From positions 1 to 64,000 of the forward strand of contig CAYXMM010000008.1 in assembly GCA_964465945.1 (NCBI GenBank): a stretch of DNA of 64,000 nucleotides. The letters run 5' to 3'. The position numbers were made by a program, and so were the translations under genes. Origin of the DNA: JAJRPT01 sp964465945. Lineage in GTDB: Bacteria; Bacteroidota; Ignavibacteria; Kapaibacteriales; UBA2268. Of this stretch, positions 7,426 to 16,863 are shown in pieces (the first letter of the stretch is position 1; each line of letters starts with the position of its first letter). A model generated the notes under the pieces. It saw only the letters and a list, made by a program, of their open reading frames with translations, searched no databases and was not told the origin of the DNA.

Positions 7426-8088
7426 TCTAGTTTTCATTAGTAATTCTTTTATTGAATCAATGCTTTGTTTCTCGTCGTCTCTATATCTTTCGCTTAATCT
7501 ATCGCCACCCATTCCTGAATCTTTGAAATTCTCATAGTTTGGAGTTTCTTTGGAGAAGTCAGGCATTTTAAATCCACCGCTTGCATCGTCATCACCGTCG
7601 CTACTACTTCCTCCGCCATAAGAACCACTAAGCTGTCCAAAAGCATTCTCTCCAAAATAACCTAAGTTTGATTTTTCGTCTATATCTATACCTTTTTGGA
7701 TTAAATCAAGTTTTTCTTTACCATATAGGTCTAAAAGTTTTTCAAAGACTGTTGCACGAGTAAATGGTTTCGAGATAAATCCAGCAGCACCGGATTTTAC
7801 TGCTTTACCTAAATTTTCCACATCAGATAAAGCTGAAACCATAATCATTGGAATGTCTTTAATAGATTTAATGGATTTCATAACTTTCAAAGTTAAATGC
7901 CCTGATAATTCAGGCATTAAAATATCCACTATAATTAAATCTGGTCTAAATTCAATTGCTTTTGCAATTCCATCAAAACCATTATTTGCGAGGTATGCTT
8001 TCTTAAACCCGTAACTTCCTAAGGTTTTAGATAAAATCCTTTGCATCCAAACATCATCATCTATGATTAATACTGAGTAATCTTTCAT
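7420..8088 (-). CDS. Receiver-domain response regulator with disordered tail, coupled to csrA
   Basis: The 222-residue product has one CheY-like receiver domain (residues about 4-125): acidic triad DDD 10-12, phosphoacceptor Asp55 in VDILMPE, Ser85 and Lys107 in SKPF. No DNA-binding output domain follows; the rest is a Gly/Ser/Asp-rich tail (about 160-190) and a basic C-terminal helix. It overlaps csrA by ATGA, so translation is coupled. The context suggests a role in chemotaxis or flagellar control. Confidence 0.75.
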   Translation of the reverse strand: MKDYSVLIIDDDVWMQRILSKTLGSYGFKKAYLANNGFDGIAKAIEFRPDLIIVDILMPELSGHLTLKVMKSIKSIKDIPMIMVSALSDVENLGKAVKSGAAGFISKPFTRATVFEKLLDLYGKEKLDLIQKGIDIDEKSNLGYFGENAFGQLSGSYGGGSSSDGDDDASGGFKMPDFSKETPNYENFKDSGMGGDRLSERYRDDEKQSIDSIKELLMKTRK

Positions 8089-8393
8089 TCTGCTAATCCA
8101 TTAGATTTGTTTATTGATTTTAAAGTTGGAGTTTTTGCAATATTTCCATTGCTCGACTTACTTAAATTCACGGGACTTGAAATTAGTATATCTTTAAGTG
8201 AGTTGATATCAGTTTGGGAGGCAGCTTTGTTAGTTTCTACAATCTTATCGTGAACTTCTTTACGATGCACTGGTATAGACTTTGGTGCTTCTATACCTAA
8301 ACGAACAATACCCCTATCGAAACTCAACACAGTAACCATTACTGAGTTTCCAACTGTTATCTGTTCTCCTATTTTCCTTGATAATACTAACAT
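8085..8393 (-). CDS. csrA: Carbon storage/translational regulator CsrA with long C-terminal extension
   Basis: The first 60 residues are a complete CsrA: MLVLSRKIGEQI, then VRLGIEAPKSIPVHRKEV with the conserved RNA-binding arginine. CsrA binds GGA motifs in mRNA leaders and represses translation, typically flagellin in FliW-containing bacteria. The product is 102 residues, about 35 longer than usual; the extra part is Ser/Asn/Lys-rich and probably disordered. It is flanked by fliW and overlaps the receiver gene. Confidence 0.9.
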   Translation of the reverse strand: MLVLSRKIGEQITVGNSVMVTVLSFDRGIVRLGIEAPKSIPVHRKEVHDKIVETNKAASQTDINSLKDILISSPVNLSKSSNGNIAKTPTLKSINKSNGLAE

Positions 8394-8443
8394 AATTTCA
8401 ATTTTAAAACATCAAATTAAGAATAATAATTTATAATACAAAA

Positions 8444-8860
8444 TCAATTAATTTTGACTTCATAAGTCGCTGAATACTTTTCATTTGGTAAAATCACCTG
8501 CCTGCCCTTGTTCTCTCTGATATTAATTACAATTGGCGCTTTTAAATTTGCAGTCATAACTTTGTCTTTATTTGCTAAAGTAATAATTGAAAAGATTGCT
8601 TCCTCTTCTAATTGGAACTTTTTGCCAGGACTATAACTTTGTAATAATATCCAAGGGTCAACAATTGGGAAACCAATGTTTGGTTCTTCCATAGAAATTA
8701 ACCACTTAAAGGGTTCAGTCTCTTCCTCGCTTATAATTACAAATTCGCGAAGTTCATCAAATCCTAATATACCTTCATCAAAATGAATTATATTTTGCTG
8801 AGGCACTTCTACTTCACCAAAGTGTAAAGTCCTAATTAATTTTACATCCTGTTTTTGCAT
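8444..8860 (-). CDS. fliW: Flagellar assembly factor FliW
   Basis: The product matches FliW, with FGEVEVPQQNIIHFDEGILGF at the N-terminus and PIVINIRENKGRQVIL near the end. FliW binds CsrA and releases flagellin mRNA from repression, so its place beside csrA is informative. I start at the ATG at 8860; a TTG two codons earlier is possible but has no better ribosome site. It lies 11 bp after motB. Confidence 0.9.
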   Translation of the reverse strand: MQKQDVKLIRTLHFGEVEVPQQNIIHFDEGILGFDELREFVIISEEETEPFKWLISMEEPNIGFPIVDPWILLQSYSPGKKFQLEEEAIFSIITLANKDKVMTANLKAPIVINIRENKGRQVILPNEKYSATYEVKIN

Positions 8861-8871
8861 CGACAATAATA

Positions 8872-9630
8872 TTAATTTATACTATCTTTTACATATCCAA
8901 TTTTTGAAGGGCTTTTTACATCAACTTTTGATATTATTAACTCCACCCTTCGATTTTTTGCTCTACCACTATCGGAAGCATTACTTTCCTTTGGTCGCTG
9001 TTCTCCATAGCCCCTCACGGCTACATTATTTTTGTTTAACCCATTTTGCATCATAGAGTAAGCAACATTCATTGCTCTTGCAACACTCAGATGCCAATTT
9101 GACTTAAACCGCTCATTACTGATAGGAACGTTATCTGTATGACCATCAATAGTTATTTGATTAGGCACATCACTTAATATATCGGCTAAGGAGTCAACAA
9201 ACTTTAAACCCTTTGGCTTAATATCAGCATATCCCGAATTAAATAACAATTCTTCTGGCATATCAATTTTAATAGCGTCGCCCTCGCGAACCATTGTTAC
9301 ATCAGAACTTTTAAAATATGAGAGCAACCCTTTTTCAATTTCATTTTCTATAGAGTCAATATTTCCACCACGACTATTTGGGAAACTTGGCTCAGGTAAT
9401 ATGCCTTTGCTACCATCTAATAAGCCGTCTCCACCTTCTAAAACGCTTTTAGCACCACCATTAAATGCCTGTTGAAGCGCTTTCTGTAATTTTTCATAAT
9501 TAGCAGAATCTATCTTAGTTGTAGCATACAAAATTACAAAAAAACCAAGCAATAAAGTAATTAAATCTGAATAAGAAATTAAGTACCTATTATGATCATA
9601 TTGATTCTTTATATTTTTCCTTTTAGCCAC
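8872..9630 (-). CDS. motB: Flagellar motor stator protein MotB
   Basis: The 252-residue product has a short basic cytoplasmic N-terminus, one transmembrane helix with the proton-binding aspartate (Asp22 in YSDLITLLLGFF) and a C-terminal OmpA-like peptidoglycan-binding domain (IDGHTDNVP, RAKNRRVELII). It anchors the stator to the wall. No motA lies next to it; the upstream gene is purN on the other strand. It appears to be first in an operon motB-fliW-csrA-receiver. Confidence 0.9.
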   Translation of the reverse strand: MAKRKNIKNQYDHNRYLISYSDLITLLLGFFVILYATTKIDSANYEKLQKALQQAFNGGAKSVLEGGDGLLDGSKGILPEPSFPNSRGGNIDSIENEIEKGLLSYFKSSDVTMVREGDAIKIDMPEELLFNSGYADIKPKGLKFVDSLADILSDVPNQITIDGHTDNVPISNERFKSNWHLSVARAMNVAYSMMQNGLNKNNVAVRGYGEQRPKESNASDSGRAKNRRVELIISKVDVKSPSKIGYVKDSIN

Positions 9631-9664
9631 AACACCTATAAGAGCAATTCATTAAATGATTTAT

Positions 9665-9672
9665 CAAATTTA
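9665..9672 (-). promoter_or_regulatory. Putative -7 element TAAATTTG for the motB operon
   Basis: The plus-strand CAAATTTA reads TAAATTTG on the minus strand, 35 bp before the motB start. No clear -33 box. Confidence 0.35.
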
Positions 9673-9750
9673 GTGCCAATATTTTTAGATTAAAAATATG
9701 AAAAATTTATAAAAAACTATTAAAAATATACAAATTAAATAATAAATAGA

Positions 9751-9758
9751 TAATTTTG
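9751..9758 (+). promoter_or_regulatory. Putative -7 element TAATTTTG upstream of purN
   Basis: Matches TAnnTTTG and lies 21 bp before the purN ATG, leaving a very short leader. No -33 TTTG at the right distance. Confidence 0.3.
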
Positions 9759-9778
9759 AATAAAAAACTAATAAAATA

Positions 9779-10351
9779 ATGAAAAAATTAGCATTTTTTG
9801 CTTCACATAATGGTTCAAATTTCCAAGCAATTGTAAAAAATTGCTTTAATAAATCTATAAATGCAATACCAGAGTTGCTTATTAGCAATAATTCAGATTC
9901 TGGTGCGATGATTTTCGCAAAAGAGAATAATATAAAAGCCGTTCATATTTCAGACAAAACAACATCAAACTCTAACCAAGAAATACTTAACGTTTTAAAA
10001 GAAAATAAAATTGATTTAATAATTCTTGCTGGATATATGAAGAAAATCCCTTCCGAGGTAATAAAAGCATATCCAAATAAAATCGTTAATATTCATCCTT
10101 CTCTATTACCTAAATATGGTGGAAGAGGAATGTACGGTTTGAATGTACATAAAGCCGTTATCGAAGCAAAAGAAAAATTCTCAGGATTAACAATTCATTA
10201 CATTACTGAAAACTACGACGAAGGTGAATACCTCCTGCAACATCAAGTGGAAGTTCAACCAGATGATACTCCTGAAACATTGCAACAAAGAATATTAGCC
10301 CAAGAACATTTAAAATATAGCGAAGTAATAGTGAGTTTGGTAGGAGAGTAG
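9779..10351 (+). CDS. purN: Phosphoribosylglycinamide formyltransferase
   Basis: The 190-residue product has the GART catalytic set: Asn104 and His106 in VNIHPSLLP, and Asp147 in ENYDEGE, with N-terminal FFASHNGSNFQAI binding the phosphate. It formylates GAR using 10-formyl-THF, the third step of purine synthesis. Length is normal. It stands alone with no other pur genes in the window. Confidence 0.9.
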   Translation: MKKLAFFASHNGSNFQAIVKNCFNKSINAIPELLISNNSDSGAMIFAKENNIKAVHISDKTTSNSNQEILNVLKENKIDLIILAGYMKKIPSEVIKAYPNKIVNIHPSLLPKYGGRGMYGLNVHKAVIEAKEKFSGLTIHYITENYDEGEYLLQHQVEVQPDDTPETLQQRILAQEHLKYSEVIVSLVGE

Positions 10352-10352
10352 A

Positions 10353-10396
10353 TTAAGTTTAATATCACTTGGATTATTTTAAGTGGGTTGAATTTA
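10353..10396. terminator. Possible terminator hairpin between purN and the PASTA gene
   Basis: TTTAA..CACTT pairs with AAGTG..TTGAA around a 10-nt loop between convergent genes. The stem is AU/GU-rich and the T tract weak, so the call is tentative. Confidence 0.3.
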
Positions 10397-10399
10397 TAA

Positions 10400-11341
10400 T
10401 TAATTCTTCACTACTTCCAAATCTACAAAACTACCTTTATTTACGACTTTTTCCGCTGTTGGAAATTGTCCGACTACTATTCCATCTTGGAAGGTTTCGT
10501 TTTCTATTGTTGTAACAGTGCCAACGTTGAGACCTAAGCTTAATAGCTTTTGAGTTGCTTCTTCAAGAGTTAATGATGATAAATCTGGTAAGACGATTTG
10601 GTTTTCAGAACCCTTGCTGATTACAATATTTACTCTATCATTATATTTTAATTTTGTTCCTTCGACTGGACTTTGCGAAATTACCATTCCTGCTTCTATG
10701 TTATCGGAGTGAATTTCATTGATATTCCCTAAGCTTAAGCCGGAATTAATTAATTCTACCCTTGCTTGTCTTTTAGATAGATTTGCGAGTTTTGGAACTG
10801 TAATTTCTTCTATACCCTCGGAAATTGTTAGATATACTATTCTATCTTCTTTGATTAATCTATCTGGTTTTGGCTTTTGACGAAGGACTGTTCCTTTTTC
10901 TAAATTAACATCAAATTGCTTTTTAACTACTTCAAATTTCAAATTATTTTGGTTTAATATTGCTTGTGCTTCGCTTATATTTTTACCAATTAAGTTAGGA
11001 ACTGGCATAATTTCTTTACTATGAACTATATTTTCAATTACTAATGAATCAATAATCAATACGAAAATATAGAAACTAATAATAAATATAAAAGTAGTTA
11101 AGGCATATTTCGGAAAATTGCTATTGCTATTAAATAAGTTTTTAAACATACTATTATTCGTTTTTTGTGAATTATCTGATATTTCTTTTGTGATATTTTC
11201 TGATTTAAAATTAGCTTTTGAATTATTACTTTCTTCTTTAACGTTTTTATTTAAAAAATTGTTAAACACACTTTTCGGTTGAGAATTTTTGTTTTTGTAA
11301 AATTCTCTCAACTCTTCAATATGTCTTTTGCTTTCGTCCAT
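10400..11341 (-). CDS. Membrane-anchored PASTA-domain protein without a kinase domain
   Basis: The 313-residue product has a charged cytoplasmic N-terminus of about 75 residues, one transmembrane helix (residues about 77-100), then three PASTA repeats, e.g. VPNLIGKNISEAQAILNQN and LPDLSSLTLEEATQKLLSLG. PASTA domains bind peptidoglycan fragments or septal complexes. The Ser/Thr kinase or transpeptidase that usually precedes them is absent; kinase-less PASTA proteins do occur in Bacteroidota. The gene is monocistronic. Confidence 0.85.
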   Translation of the reverse strand: MDESKRHIEELREFYKNKNSQPKSVFNNFLNKNVKEESNNSKANFKSENITKEISDNSQKTNNSMFKNLFNSNSNFPKYALTTFIFIISFYIFVLIIDSLVIENIVHSKEIMPVPNLIGKNISEAQAILNQNNLKFEVVKKQFDVNLEKGTVLRQKPKPDRLIKEDRIVYLTISEGIEEITVPKLANLSKRQARVELINSGLSLGNINEIHSDNIEAGMVISQSPVEGTKLKYNDRVNIVISKGSENQIVLPDLSSLTLEEATQKLLSLGLNVGTVTTIENETFQDGIVVGQFPTAEKVVNKGSFVDLEVVKN

Positions 11342-11376
11342 TTAACTAATTATACATTAATTATAAAAGTTTATGC

Positions 11377-11384
11377 TAATTTTG
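11377..11384 (+). promoter_or_regulatory. Putative -7 element TAATTTTG upstream of nrnA
   Basis: Matches TAnnTTTG and lies 31 bp before the ATG at 11416. No -33 TTTG seen. Confidence 0.35.
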
Positions 11385-11415
11385 AAATTATAGATTAACA
11401 AATATATTAAAAAAT

Positions 11416-12396
11416 ATGATAAACTGCATTGATATATACAAAATTAAAGATTTTATCCTAAAAAATGATAGTTTTATTATATCTACTCATTTATCACCCG
11501 ATGGTGATGCAATTGGTTCTTCGGTTGGACTTTGTGATTATTTATTGAGACTTGGCAAAAACGCTAAAATTATAAATAATGACCCAACGCCTGCATATTT
11601 ACAATATATTGATGAAAAGCAGTATATAGATGTATATGACGATGTTAAACATAAGCGGATAATAGAGGAAGCTGATATTGTATTTATTTTAGATTTGAAT
11701 GATATTAAACGGCTTGGAAAGATAGGCGAGTTTTATGTAAGTTTAAACAAAACAATGATTGTCATTGACCATCACTTAGAGCCAAAAGAATTTGCAAATT
11801 ACTATTATAAAGACACAGATATTGCCTCAACATCAGAAATTATTTTCGATTTAATAAAACTTTTTCCTGAAGATTATAGTTTTATAACGGCACAAGCGTT
11901 ATATACCGGAATAACAACAGATACAGGGAATTTTGCTTTCGATAGAACAACAGCTGAGACTCATCTTAGGGTTGCGGATTTAATTAAGCATAATGTTCAA
12001 CCTCATTTAATTTATGATAGGATTAATAATTCAAAAGATTTAAACTCACTTCATTTTTATGGTGATGTTTTGAAATCGATTGAATTATTTAAAAATAATT
12101 CTGTTGCTATAATGACAATAAGCCAAGATATGCTACAAAGATATAATAAAACAGAAAATGAGTTAGATGGTTATTCGGTTGCACCTTTGATGATAGAATC
12201 TGTTAAAAGCGCTGTAACGATTGTTGAAACAAGTACCCCTAATTGTTTTAAGTTATCATTTAGAGCGAAGAAGGGCTATGGAATTAGAAATATAGCGGTT
12301 AAATTAGGTGGTGGAGGACATGAGCTCGCGGCTGGGGCAAAAGTTTATGATACGACTTTAGAAGAAGTCAGAAATAGTATTATTTCAGAATTTTAA
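11416..12396 (+). CDS. nrnA: Bifunctional oligoribonuclease / pAp phosphatase (DHH family)
   Basis: The 326-residue product has DHH-family motifs in order: STHLSPDGDAIGSS, VFILDLNDI, VIDHHLEP (the DHH), TGITTDTGNF and the DHHA1 signature GGGGHELAAGA at the C-terminus. NrnA degrades nanoRNAs of two to five nucleotides and dephosphorylates pAp, with Mn2+ held by the Asp/His clusters. RecJ, encoded at 51664, is a longer member of the same superfamily. Confidence 0.9.
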   Translation: MINCIDIYKIKDFILKNDSFIISTHLSPDGDAIGSSVGLCDYLLRLGKNAKIINNDPTPAYLQYIDEKQYIDVYDDVKHKRIIEEADIVFILDLNDIKRLGKIGEFYVSLNKTMIVIDHHLEPKEFANYYYKDTDIASTSEIIFDLIKLFPEDYSFITAQALYTGITTDTGNFAFDRTTAETHLRVADLIKHNVQPHLIYDRINNSKDLNSLHFYGDVLKSIELFKNNSVAIMTISQDMLQRYNKTENELDGYSVAPLMIESVKSAVTIVETSTPNCFKLSFRAKKGYGIRNIAVKLGGGGHELAAGAKVYDTTLEEVRNSIISEF

Positions 12397-12464
12397 AATT
12401 AAATATTATCTAATCTGTTTCGTTATTTCTACAATATATTGTTTGTAAAATGAAAGGAAATTTA

Positions 12465-12845
12465 ATGTATTATAAAAGCAAATTGATAAAAAGAAATTTT
12501 GAAGAGACAGAACTGGAAGTAAGAAATGGGCTTTCAAATGTTGGATTTGGCGTTCTTACTGAAATACCAGTTAATGAGGTAATGAAAAAGAAATTGGATA
12601 TTGACTTCAAAAAATATAAGATTTTGGGAGCTTGCAATCCTCATTTTGCTCACAAGGCGATTAGTGCAGAAGAAATGATTGGAACTTTATTGCCATGCAA
12701 TGTGGTTTTAATTGATAGGAATGGCGATACAGAAGTTTCTATTATGAATCCTCTTGTAGCGATGTCAGTTGTTAATAATTCATCACTTGAACCAATAGCA
12801 ACAGAAGTTAATAATCTTTTAGAGCAATTTTTAGATAATCTATAA
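12465..12845 (+). CDS. DUF302-family protein
   Basis: About 126 residues with the DUF302 block KILGACNPHFAHKAI followed by LLPCNVVL and a C-terminal helix. The fold is known but the biochemical role is not; members are small cytosolic or periplasmic proteins. I prefer the ATG at 12465, preceded by AAAGGAAATTTA, over the ATG at 12450 that lies in that ribosome site. It ends directly against the hemW start, so the two are coupled. Confidence 0.75.
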   Translation: MYYKSKLIKRNFEETELEVRNGLSNVGFGVLTEIPVNEVMKKKLDIDFKKYKILGACNPHFAHKAISAEEMIGTLLPCNVVLIDRNGDTEVSIMNPLVAMSVVNNSSLEPIATEVNNLLEQFLDNL

Positions 12846-14009
12846 ATGGAGAATGAATTTCAAGAAATAGGGATTTATATTCATTTTCCATTTTGCAAGA
12901 GAATTTGTAGTTATTGCGATTTTGTGGTTGATGATAAGCTGTTTCTTGTTGATTCATATATAAATCATTTAATATTAGATATTAAGAATACTTCAAAAAA
13001 ATACTTCGATTCTTCAAAGTATAAAGTAAAAACTATCTACTTTGGTGGGGGGACGCCAAGTATAATGTCCCCTCAACAATTAAGTCTGATTGTAGAAGCA
13101 CTACACATTAATTTTAATTTATCAGATGTAGTAGAATTGAGTATAGAATCAAATCCAAATTCTATAAATTATGAGAAATTGCTTGATTATAAGAGTTTAG
13201 GAATTAATAGAATTAGTATAGGTGTTCAATCATTTATTAAAAGAGATTTGGGACTACTCAAAAGAAGCCATTCGCCTAATAATGCAATTCAAGCAATAGA
13301 ATCTGCACAAAGAGTTAATTTTAATTCAATAAATTTAGATTTAATTTTTTCTATTCCTAATCAAACAGAAGAAAATTGGTTGTTTAACCTCACTTCAGCT
13401 GCTAATTTGGGAACTGATCATATTTCTTGTTATAATTTGACTTATGAAAAAGGAACTCCTTTGTTTAATAAATTAATGACAGGAGAAGTAATTAAGCATT
13501 CTGATGATTTTGATTCGAACGTTTATCTTTCAACTTCGGAGTTCCTCGAAAAACATAATTTTCTTCATTATGAAGTGTCAAATTATGCAAAAAAAGGTAA
13601 AGAATGTATTCATAATTTAATGATTTGGGAGAATAAAGAATATTTAGGTTTTGGAGTTGGCGCTCATTGGAAAATTGACAAAATCCGATATGAAAATACA
13701 AAGGATATGAAATCATACTTTGAATCTTGCAAAATAGGTGAAATAAATAAAAATATCAGAAGATTAGAAAGTAAAGAGATAATAGAAGAATATATAATTT
13801 TGGGTTTACGTTCGCAAGGTATAGATGTTGACTACTTAGAAAGGATATTAGAGATGAGTTTAAAATTAGGAGAGAATTTAATATTTAACAGGTTAATTTC
13901 TGAAAAATATATTACTTTTGATAAAATTAACATAAAATTAACAAACATTGGCTATCTATATGCAGATTCAATAAGTTATGAGTTATTAAAAATATTCAAA
14001 TTAATTTAG
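12846..14009 (+). CDS. hemW: Radical SAM heme chaperone HemW (coproporphyrinogen oxidase-like)
   Basis: The 387-residue product has the radical SAM cluster motif C-X3-C-X2-C (Cys17, 21, 24 in FPFCKRICSYCDF), then YFGGGTPSIM and SIESNP. Length and the short N-terminus fit HemW, a heme carrier, better than the longer true HemN. The start codon follows the DUF302 stop with no gap. Confidence 0.85.
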   Translation: MENEFQEIGIYIHFPFCKRICSYCDFVVDDKLFLVDSYINHLILDIKNTSKKYFDSSKYKVKTIYFGGGTPSIMSPQQLSLIVEALHINFNLSDVVELSIESNPNSINYEKLLDYKSLGINRISIGVQSFIKRDLGLLKRSHSPNNAIQAIESAQRVNFNSINLDLIFSIPNQTEENWLFNLTSAANLGTDHISCYNLTYEKGTPLFNKLMTGEVIKHSDDFDSNVYLSTSEFLEKHNFLHYEVSNYAKKGKECIHNLMIWENKEYLGFGVGAHWKIDKIRYENTKDMKSYFESCKIGEINKNIRRLESKEIIEEYIILGLRSQGIDVDYLERILEMSLKLGENLIFNRLISEKYITFDKINIKLTNIGYLYADSISYELLKIFKLI

Positions 14010-14036
14010 AATTTTATTTTTAATAAATTTATTATT

Positions 14037-14044
14037 TAATTTTG
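14037..14044 (+). promoter_or_regulatory. Putative -7 element TAATTTTG upstream of the phosphate transporter
   Basis: Matches TAnnTTTG, 37 bp before the ATG at 14082. Confidence 0.35.
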
Positions 14045-14081
14045 TTTCATATTTTATACAAATTAAGGTTATTCAACCATA

Positions 14082-16349
14082 ATGGATACAAATCTAATAA
14101 TAGTAATTATCCTACTTTGTTTAGCAATAGTTGACCTTACTGTTGGGGTGGCAAATGATGCAATAAACTTTCTTAATTCTGCTATTGGCTCTAAGGTAGC
14201 AAAATACAAAACAATAATGATAGTAGCATCAATTGGTATTATAGTCGGTGTTATGATGTCAGCAGGTATGATGGAAGTTGCAAGAAAAGGTATCTTCGAC
14301 CCATCGTTTTTTAGTATGCCGGAGATATTAATAATCTTTATTGCAGTTATGTTTCAAGATATATTGCTTTTAGATATTTATAACACTTATGGCTTACCTA
14401 CTTCGACTACTGTTTCGCTAATAAGCGGTCTTTTTGGTAGTGCTATAGCAATTTCACTAATTAAACTTTCTAGCTCAGGGCAGGAGTTATCTTTGGTATT
14501 CACTTATGTTAAGTCAGGAGCAGTTTTAGCTATAGGAGGTGGAATAATTCTGTCTGTTTTAATAGCATTTATTGTTGGAGTGGTAATTCAATATTTTTCA
14601 AGATTACTATTTACTTTTGAATATAAGGATAGAGTTAAAAAGTTTGGTCCTATTTGGGCTGGATTCGCTTTATCATTTTTAAGCTATTTTTTAGTAATTA
14701 AAGGACTTAAAGGTTCAGATTTTATTTCAGAAGAGGTCAAAGGATTTATTTTTAATAATTTATTTCAATTATTTGGGTTTTTAGTAGTATTCTGGACTTT
14801 ATTAACTTATTTATTTTCGTTTATAAAAAAATTCAATCCTTTAAAATTTATAGTCCTTTTTGGAACATTTGCTCTATCACTTGCTTTTGCTGCAAATGAT
14901 TTAGTTAACTTTATCGGTGCGCCAATTGCGGGCTTAAATGCTTACCAATTAGCTCAAACATTAGAAAACCCGCTAACTACTGGAATGGGTGCCCTATCAG
15001 AGCATATTCATGTAAATGAGTATATCCTATTTATTTCTGGAACCATAATGGTGATAACTTTAATAATGAATAAGAAAGCTCAGACGGTATCGAGAACGGA
15101 AATTAGCTTATCAAGACAATCAGACGGGTATGAAAGATTTGAGCCAAATGTTGTTGCGAGAATTATTGTTAGATTAGCAATTAACATTATTAACTTTTTT
15201 AGTAGAATTACTCCTGAATCAATTAAAGTTAAAGTTAATAAAAGATTTGACCAAACTAAATATGTGCCATATAAAGATGAAGATGGCAAAGAGGCATCGT
15301 TCGACTTAATCCGTGCGGCTGTAATTACAGTTGTTTCTGCGGCTCTAATTACAATTGGAACAATATTAAAATTACCATTATCAACAACTTATGTAACATT
15401 TATCGTAGCGATGGCAGCTGCTTTGCCGGATAAAGCTTGGGGAAGAGAGAGTGCTGTTTTTAGAGTTTCAGGTGTTATCACTGTGATTGGTGGCTGGTTC
15501 TTTACTGCAATTTCAGCAATGACAGTTACAGCAATTATAGCAACAATTCTTTATTACGGTGAAGTTTATGCGGTAGTTGGTTTTACTTTTTTAATTGCTT
15601 TAATAATCTATAAAACTAATGTTTTACATAAGAAAAAAGAAAAAGAACATAATGAAAGAGAATCGCAATTAGTTAGTTCAATGTCAAATGAAAGTAATGC
15701 ATTAGACAGGGCTATTGGGAACTCGGTTAATACTATAAATGAAATTAAAGAAACTTTACAGAGTGCAGTAAATACTTTATCTAATGATGATGTTAGCACT
15801 GCAAAGGCGATGTATAAGAAATCGAAGCAAATTGAGCGTGATTTCAATAAATTAAATGCTGATTTATTAAAAGTATTAGAACTTGATTCGAAAAGTGAGT
15901 ATGATTATGCGTCAATGTTTGCTATAACACTTTCAGGGTATAGAGATATAGGAATTAGTTCAAGACATATTTGCGAGCAAATTTATCAATATACTAATAA
16001 TAATCATGCTCCTTTTAATAAAGACCATGTTGAAGATTTGAATCAATCATTGAATAGTTTCTATGATTTAATTGATAATTTTACTAAAATGTTAAGTGAA
16101 AAAACATTTGATAAAATTGAGTTATATAAAGAGCAAAAGTCGGAGTTTTTGAAATCTCTTAAAAAATTAAATAAAAATCAAATTAAGAGAATTAAAGATA
16201 AAAATTCTAAAACTCGTAAATCAATTTTATTTTTCAATATTATTACAGAACTTCGTAACATTGCATTCGTATCTGAAGATTTATTAGAATCAATAAGTGT
16301 ATTGTATTCTTCAAATGATTTGCTTGACTTAAAAAATAATGAAAACTAA
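14082..16349 (+). CDS. PiT-family inorganic phosphate transporter with C-terminal PhoU-like domain
   Basis: The 755-residue product has the duplicated PiT signature: GVANDAINFLNSAIGS in the first half and FAANDLVNFIGAPIAG in the second, with about ten or more membrane helices. The last 230 residues are helical and hydrophilic, resembling a PhoU-like regulatory domain. It should import phosphate with a cation across the inner membrane. The longer fused form is common in Bacteroidota. It overlaps the next gene by 11 bp. Confidence 0.85.
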   Translation: MDTNLIIVIILLCLAIVDLTVGVANDAINFLNSAIGSKVAKYKTIMIVASIGIIVGVMMSAGMMEVARKGIFDPSFFSMPEILIIFIAVMFQDILLLDIYNTYGLPTSTTVSLISGLFGSAIAISLIKLSSSGQELSLVFTYVKSGAVLAIGGGIILSVLIAFIVGVVIQYFSRLLFTFEYKDRVKKFGPIWAGFALSFLSYFLVIKGLKGSDFISEEVKGFIFNNLFQLFGFLVVFWTLLTYLFSFIKKFNPLKFIVLFGTFALSLAFAANDLVNFIGAPIAGLNAYQLAQTLENPLTTGMGALSEHIHVNEYILFISGTIMVITLIMNKKAQTVSRTEISLSRQSDGYERFEPNVVARIIVRLAINIINFFSRITPESIKVKVNKRFDQTKYVPYKDEDGKEASFDLIRAAVITVVSAALITIGTILKLPLSTTYVTFIVAMAAALPDKAWGRESAVFRVSGVITVIGGWFFTAISAMTVTAIIATILYYGEVYAVVGFTFLIALIIYKTNVLHKKKEKEHNERESQLVSSMSNESNALDRAIGNSVNTINEIKETLQSAVNTLSNDDVSTAKAMYKKSKQIERDFNKLNADLLKVLELDSKSEYDYASMFAITLSGYRDIGISSRHICEQIYQYTNNNHAPFNKDHVEDLNQSLNSFYDLIDNFTKMLSEKTFDKIELYKEQKSEFLKSLKKLNKNQIKRIKDKNSKTRKSILFFNIITELRNIAFVSEDLLESISVLYSSNDLLDLKNNEN

Positions 16350-16863
16350 ATGTCTCATATTGGTTTTGTTCTTTGTTGCGACTTTAAATTTAATTTCAAA
16401 AGAAGATAAGTGCCATAGTGCTAAGAATTTAATTGTAAGTAACTTTTGGACTTTGCTGCCAACAGATAATGTAACTTTCTATGATATTCAATATCATAGA
16501 AAGTTAACCTGTAATAATACTCTTGGAGGTGAGTTCAAACTTCCTGCAAATACTAATATATCAGGTTATTCACTTGGAGTAGAATTCAGACATTATTTTT
16601 TTGCTGATGCTATGGATGGGTTTTATATTTCCCCTGGTTTAGCGCAAATAAAGTTACAGGAAAAAGGTGTAGAAGAGAAGGTTGAAGTTTATGCGTTCAA
16701 CTTTCTTGCTGGGTATTCTGTTATTTTTGGCGAGCATTTTACTTTTGATGGCGGAATTGGTTTGACATATAATACAGGACCATATTTACAAAAACAAACA
16801 TTACAAGCAGGTTATAGTAATACTCTTCCAAATATACGAATTGCTTTCGGGTGGGCTTTTTAA
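16339..16863 (+). CDS. Small outer-membrane beta-barrel-like protein
   Basis: The 174-residue product has a signal peptide (hydrophobic residues 4-18) and then alternating strands such as YSLGVEFRHYFF, VYAFNFLAGYSVIF and IRIAFGWAF, ending in phenylalanine as outer-membrane barrels do. The size fits an eight-stranded barrel. It overlaps the phosphate transporter by 11 bp and the rhomboid gene by one base (TAATG), so it belongs to that operon. Function unknown. Confidence 0.6.
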   Translation: MKTKCLILVLFFVATLNLISKEDKCHSAKNLIVSNFWTLLPTDNVTFYDIQYHRKLTCNNTLGGEFKLPANTNISGYSLGVEFRHYFFADAMDGFYISPGLAQIKLQEKGVEEKVEVYAFNFLAGYSVIFGEHFTFDGGIGLTYNTGPYLQKQTLQAGYSNTLPNIRIAFGWAF

